A DNA stretch of 5,540 bases from Candidatus Gallimonas caecicola (GTDB lineage: Bacteria > Bacillota > Clostridia > Christensenellales > Borkfalkiaceae): positions 1-5,540 of the forward strand of contig CAJFNH010000090.1 of assembly GCA_904394195.1 (NCBI GenBank). The letters are read 5' to 3'. A program made the position numbers and the translations under genes. The notes under the pieces were generated by a model that was not told the DNA's origin, did not search any database, and saw only the letters and a program-made list of their open reading frames with translations. Shown here piece after piece: positions 4,665 to 5,540 of the stretch. Within the stretch, counting starts at the first letter, position 1, and every line of letters begins with the position of its first letter.

Positions 4665-5540
4665 ATGATCTATCTCGATAACGCCGCGACGGGCGGCGAA
4701 AAACCCGCCTCCGTGATGAATGCCGTGCTCGCCGCAATGAAGGCGTGCGCCAACCCGGGACGGAGCGGGCATGCCCGCTCCGTCGCCTGCGCGCAGCATG
4801 TGCTCTCCTGCCGCGAGCTGCTTTCCGATCTGTTCGGCGGCTACGGCTTTGAACGGGTCGTCTTTACAAAAAACTGCACCGAAGCGCTCAATATCGCCCT
4901 GCTGGGCACGCTGCGCAAGGGCGATCACGTTGTGACCACCTGCCTTGAACACAATTCCGTACTGCGTCCGCTCGAGCACCTGCGCGCGGCGCGGGGCATT
5001 CCCTATGACGTGGCGCCCCTGACGGAGGGCAGGCTGCTGCCCGAAGCGATCGCCGCGCTCGTGCGCCCCGAAACAAGGGCATGTTGCGTGACGACCGCCT
5101 CCAACGTGACGGGGGAAGCGCCAGACCTGCACGCCCTGCGCGCCCTTCTGCCCGAACGGGTGCTGCTCATTGCCGACGGCGCGCAGGGCGCGGGGCACCT
5201 GCCCATTTCCATGCGCGAGACGGGGATCGACGCGCTCGCTCTTGCCGGGCACAAGGGACTGTTCGCCATTCAGGGCGCGGGCGCCCTTCTGCTTTCCGAC
5301 CGGCTGGATCCCGACCCCGTATTGTTCGGCGGAACGGGAAGCGAGAGCTACGACCTGGGCATGCCCGCCTTTCTGCCCGACCGCCTGGAGAGTGGAACGC
5401 TCTCCTACCCCGCCATCTGCTCGCTGTTCGAAGGCGCGCTCATCATAAAGGCGCGGCGGGAAGAGATCGCCGGGAAACTGCTTGCGGCAACAACGGCCTT
5501 TGTGCGCGCTCTGGAGGGATCGCCCGCGTACCGCGTCTAT
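4665..5540 (+). CDS. Cysteine desulfurase family protein, PLP-dependent (3' partial)
   Basis: A fold-type I aminotransferase class V enzyme that would release sulfur (or selenium) from cysteine (or selenocysteine) as an enzyme-bound persulfide. The first 292 residues are visible; the family is about 380, so the C-terminal domain with the usual catalytic Cys loop is beyond the window. Visible: the family start MIYLDNAATGG, substrate/PLP segment TKNCTEALNIAL (68-79), His96 in LEHNSV stacking on PLP, ADGAQGAGH (170-178) with Asp171 and Gln174, and the PLP lysine Lys197 in LAGHKGL. It is closer to the SufS/CsdA-like branch that pairs with DUF3343 than to IscS, judged by eye. The ATG at 4665 is certain from the conserved N-terminus, but only a weak AGGG lies too close upstream, so a leaderless transcript is possible. 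Confidence 0.93.
   Translation, partial: MIYLDNAATGGEKPASVMNAVLAAMKACANPGRSGHARSVACAQHVLSCRELLSDLFGGYGFERVVFTKNCTEALNIALLGTLRKGDHVVTTCLEHNSVLRPLEHLRAARGIPYDVAPLTEGRLLPEAIAALVRPETRACCVTTASNVTGEAPDLHALRALLPERVLLIADGAQGAGHLPISMRETGIDALALAGHKGLFAIQGAGALLLSDRLDPDPVLFGGTGSESYDLGMPAFLPDRLESGTLSYPAICSLFEGALIIKARREEIAGKLLAATTAFVRALEGSPAYRVY

Noticed and set aside
4629..5252. Minus-strand open frame (207 codons) opposite the cysteine desulfurase
   Set aside because: Antisense to conserved PLP-enzyme motifs, so a shadow.
1..5540. CRISPR arrays, tRNA/rRNA genes, insertion sequences, riboswitches
   Set aside because: I saw no regularly spaced repeats, cloverleaf or rRNA-like sequence, transposase motifs, terminal repeats, or long structured leaders on either strand.

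Overview
The window looks like a chromosomal segment of a GC-rich, endospore-forming member of the Bacillota, probably class Clostridia. The evidence is a CotF-type spore coat gene pair, strong AGGAGG-type ribosome binding sites, textbook TTGACA/TATAAT promoter elements, and a DUF3343 gene beside a cysteine desulfurase, an association common in Clostridia. Nothing indicates a mobile element, phage, CRISPR array, tRNA or rRNA. This placement is inferred from gene content only.

Layout. (1) Bases 1-1880, plus strand: the 3' part of ung (uracil-DNA glycosylase, start just outside the window) overlaps by ATGA with an archaeal-type phosphoglycerate mutase family gene (apgM, or a proposed homoserine kinase). 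A near-perfect hairpin terminator at 1884-1928, with an A-run before and a T-run after, can end transcription from both sides. (2) Bases 2031-3104, minus strand: a short poorly characterised group led by a consensus promoter (3136-3164). It holds a 51-residue charged protein, a candidate 36-residue peptide with a Cys/Ser/Thr tail, a GC-only hairpin, and a two-pass membrane protein of Wzz/YveK-like topology whose start codon is unclear. (3) Bases 3172-4632, minus strand: DUF3343 (putative Se/S carrier), nth (endonuclease III) and two small overlapping spore-coat genes. (4) Base 4665 to the end, plus strand: a cysteine desulfurase running off the window, diverging from the DUF3343 gene across 32 bp.

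Functionally, ung and nth are both base-excision-repair glycosylases. The desulfurase and DUF3343 probably act together in sulfur or selenium trafficking. The coat pair belongs to sporulation. All minus-strand genes from 4632 to 2031 run head to tail with small gaps and may be partly co-transcribed, with internal promoters before nth and before the 51-residue gene.

The most interesting signals are regulatory: a hairpin plus T-run whose 3' arm is itself the Shine-Dalgarno of the first coat gene; two genes (nth and the desulfurase) whose -10-like box lies so close to the ATG that leaderless transcripts are expected; a palindromic TATATATA that both divergent genes may share; and the small-peptide/membrane-protein group at 2031-3104.
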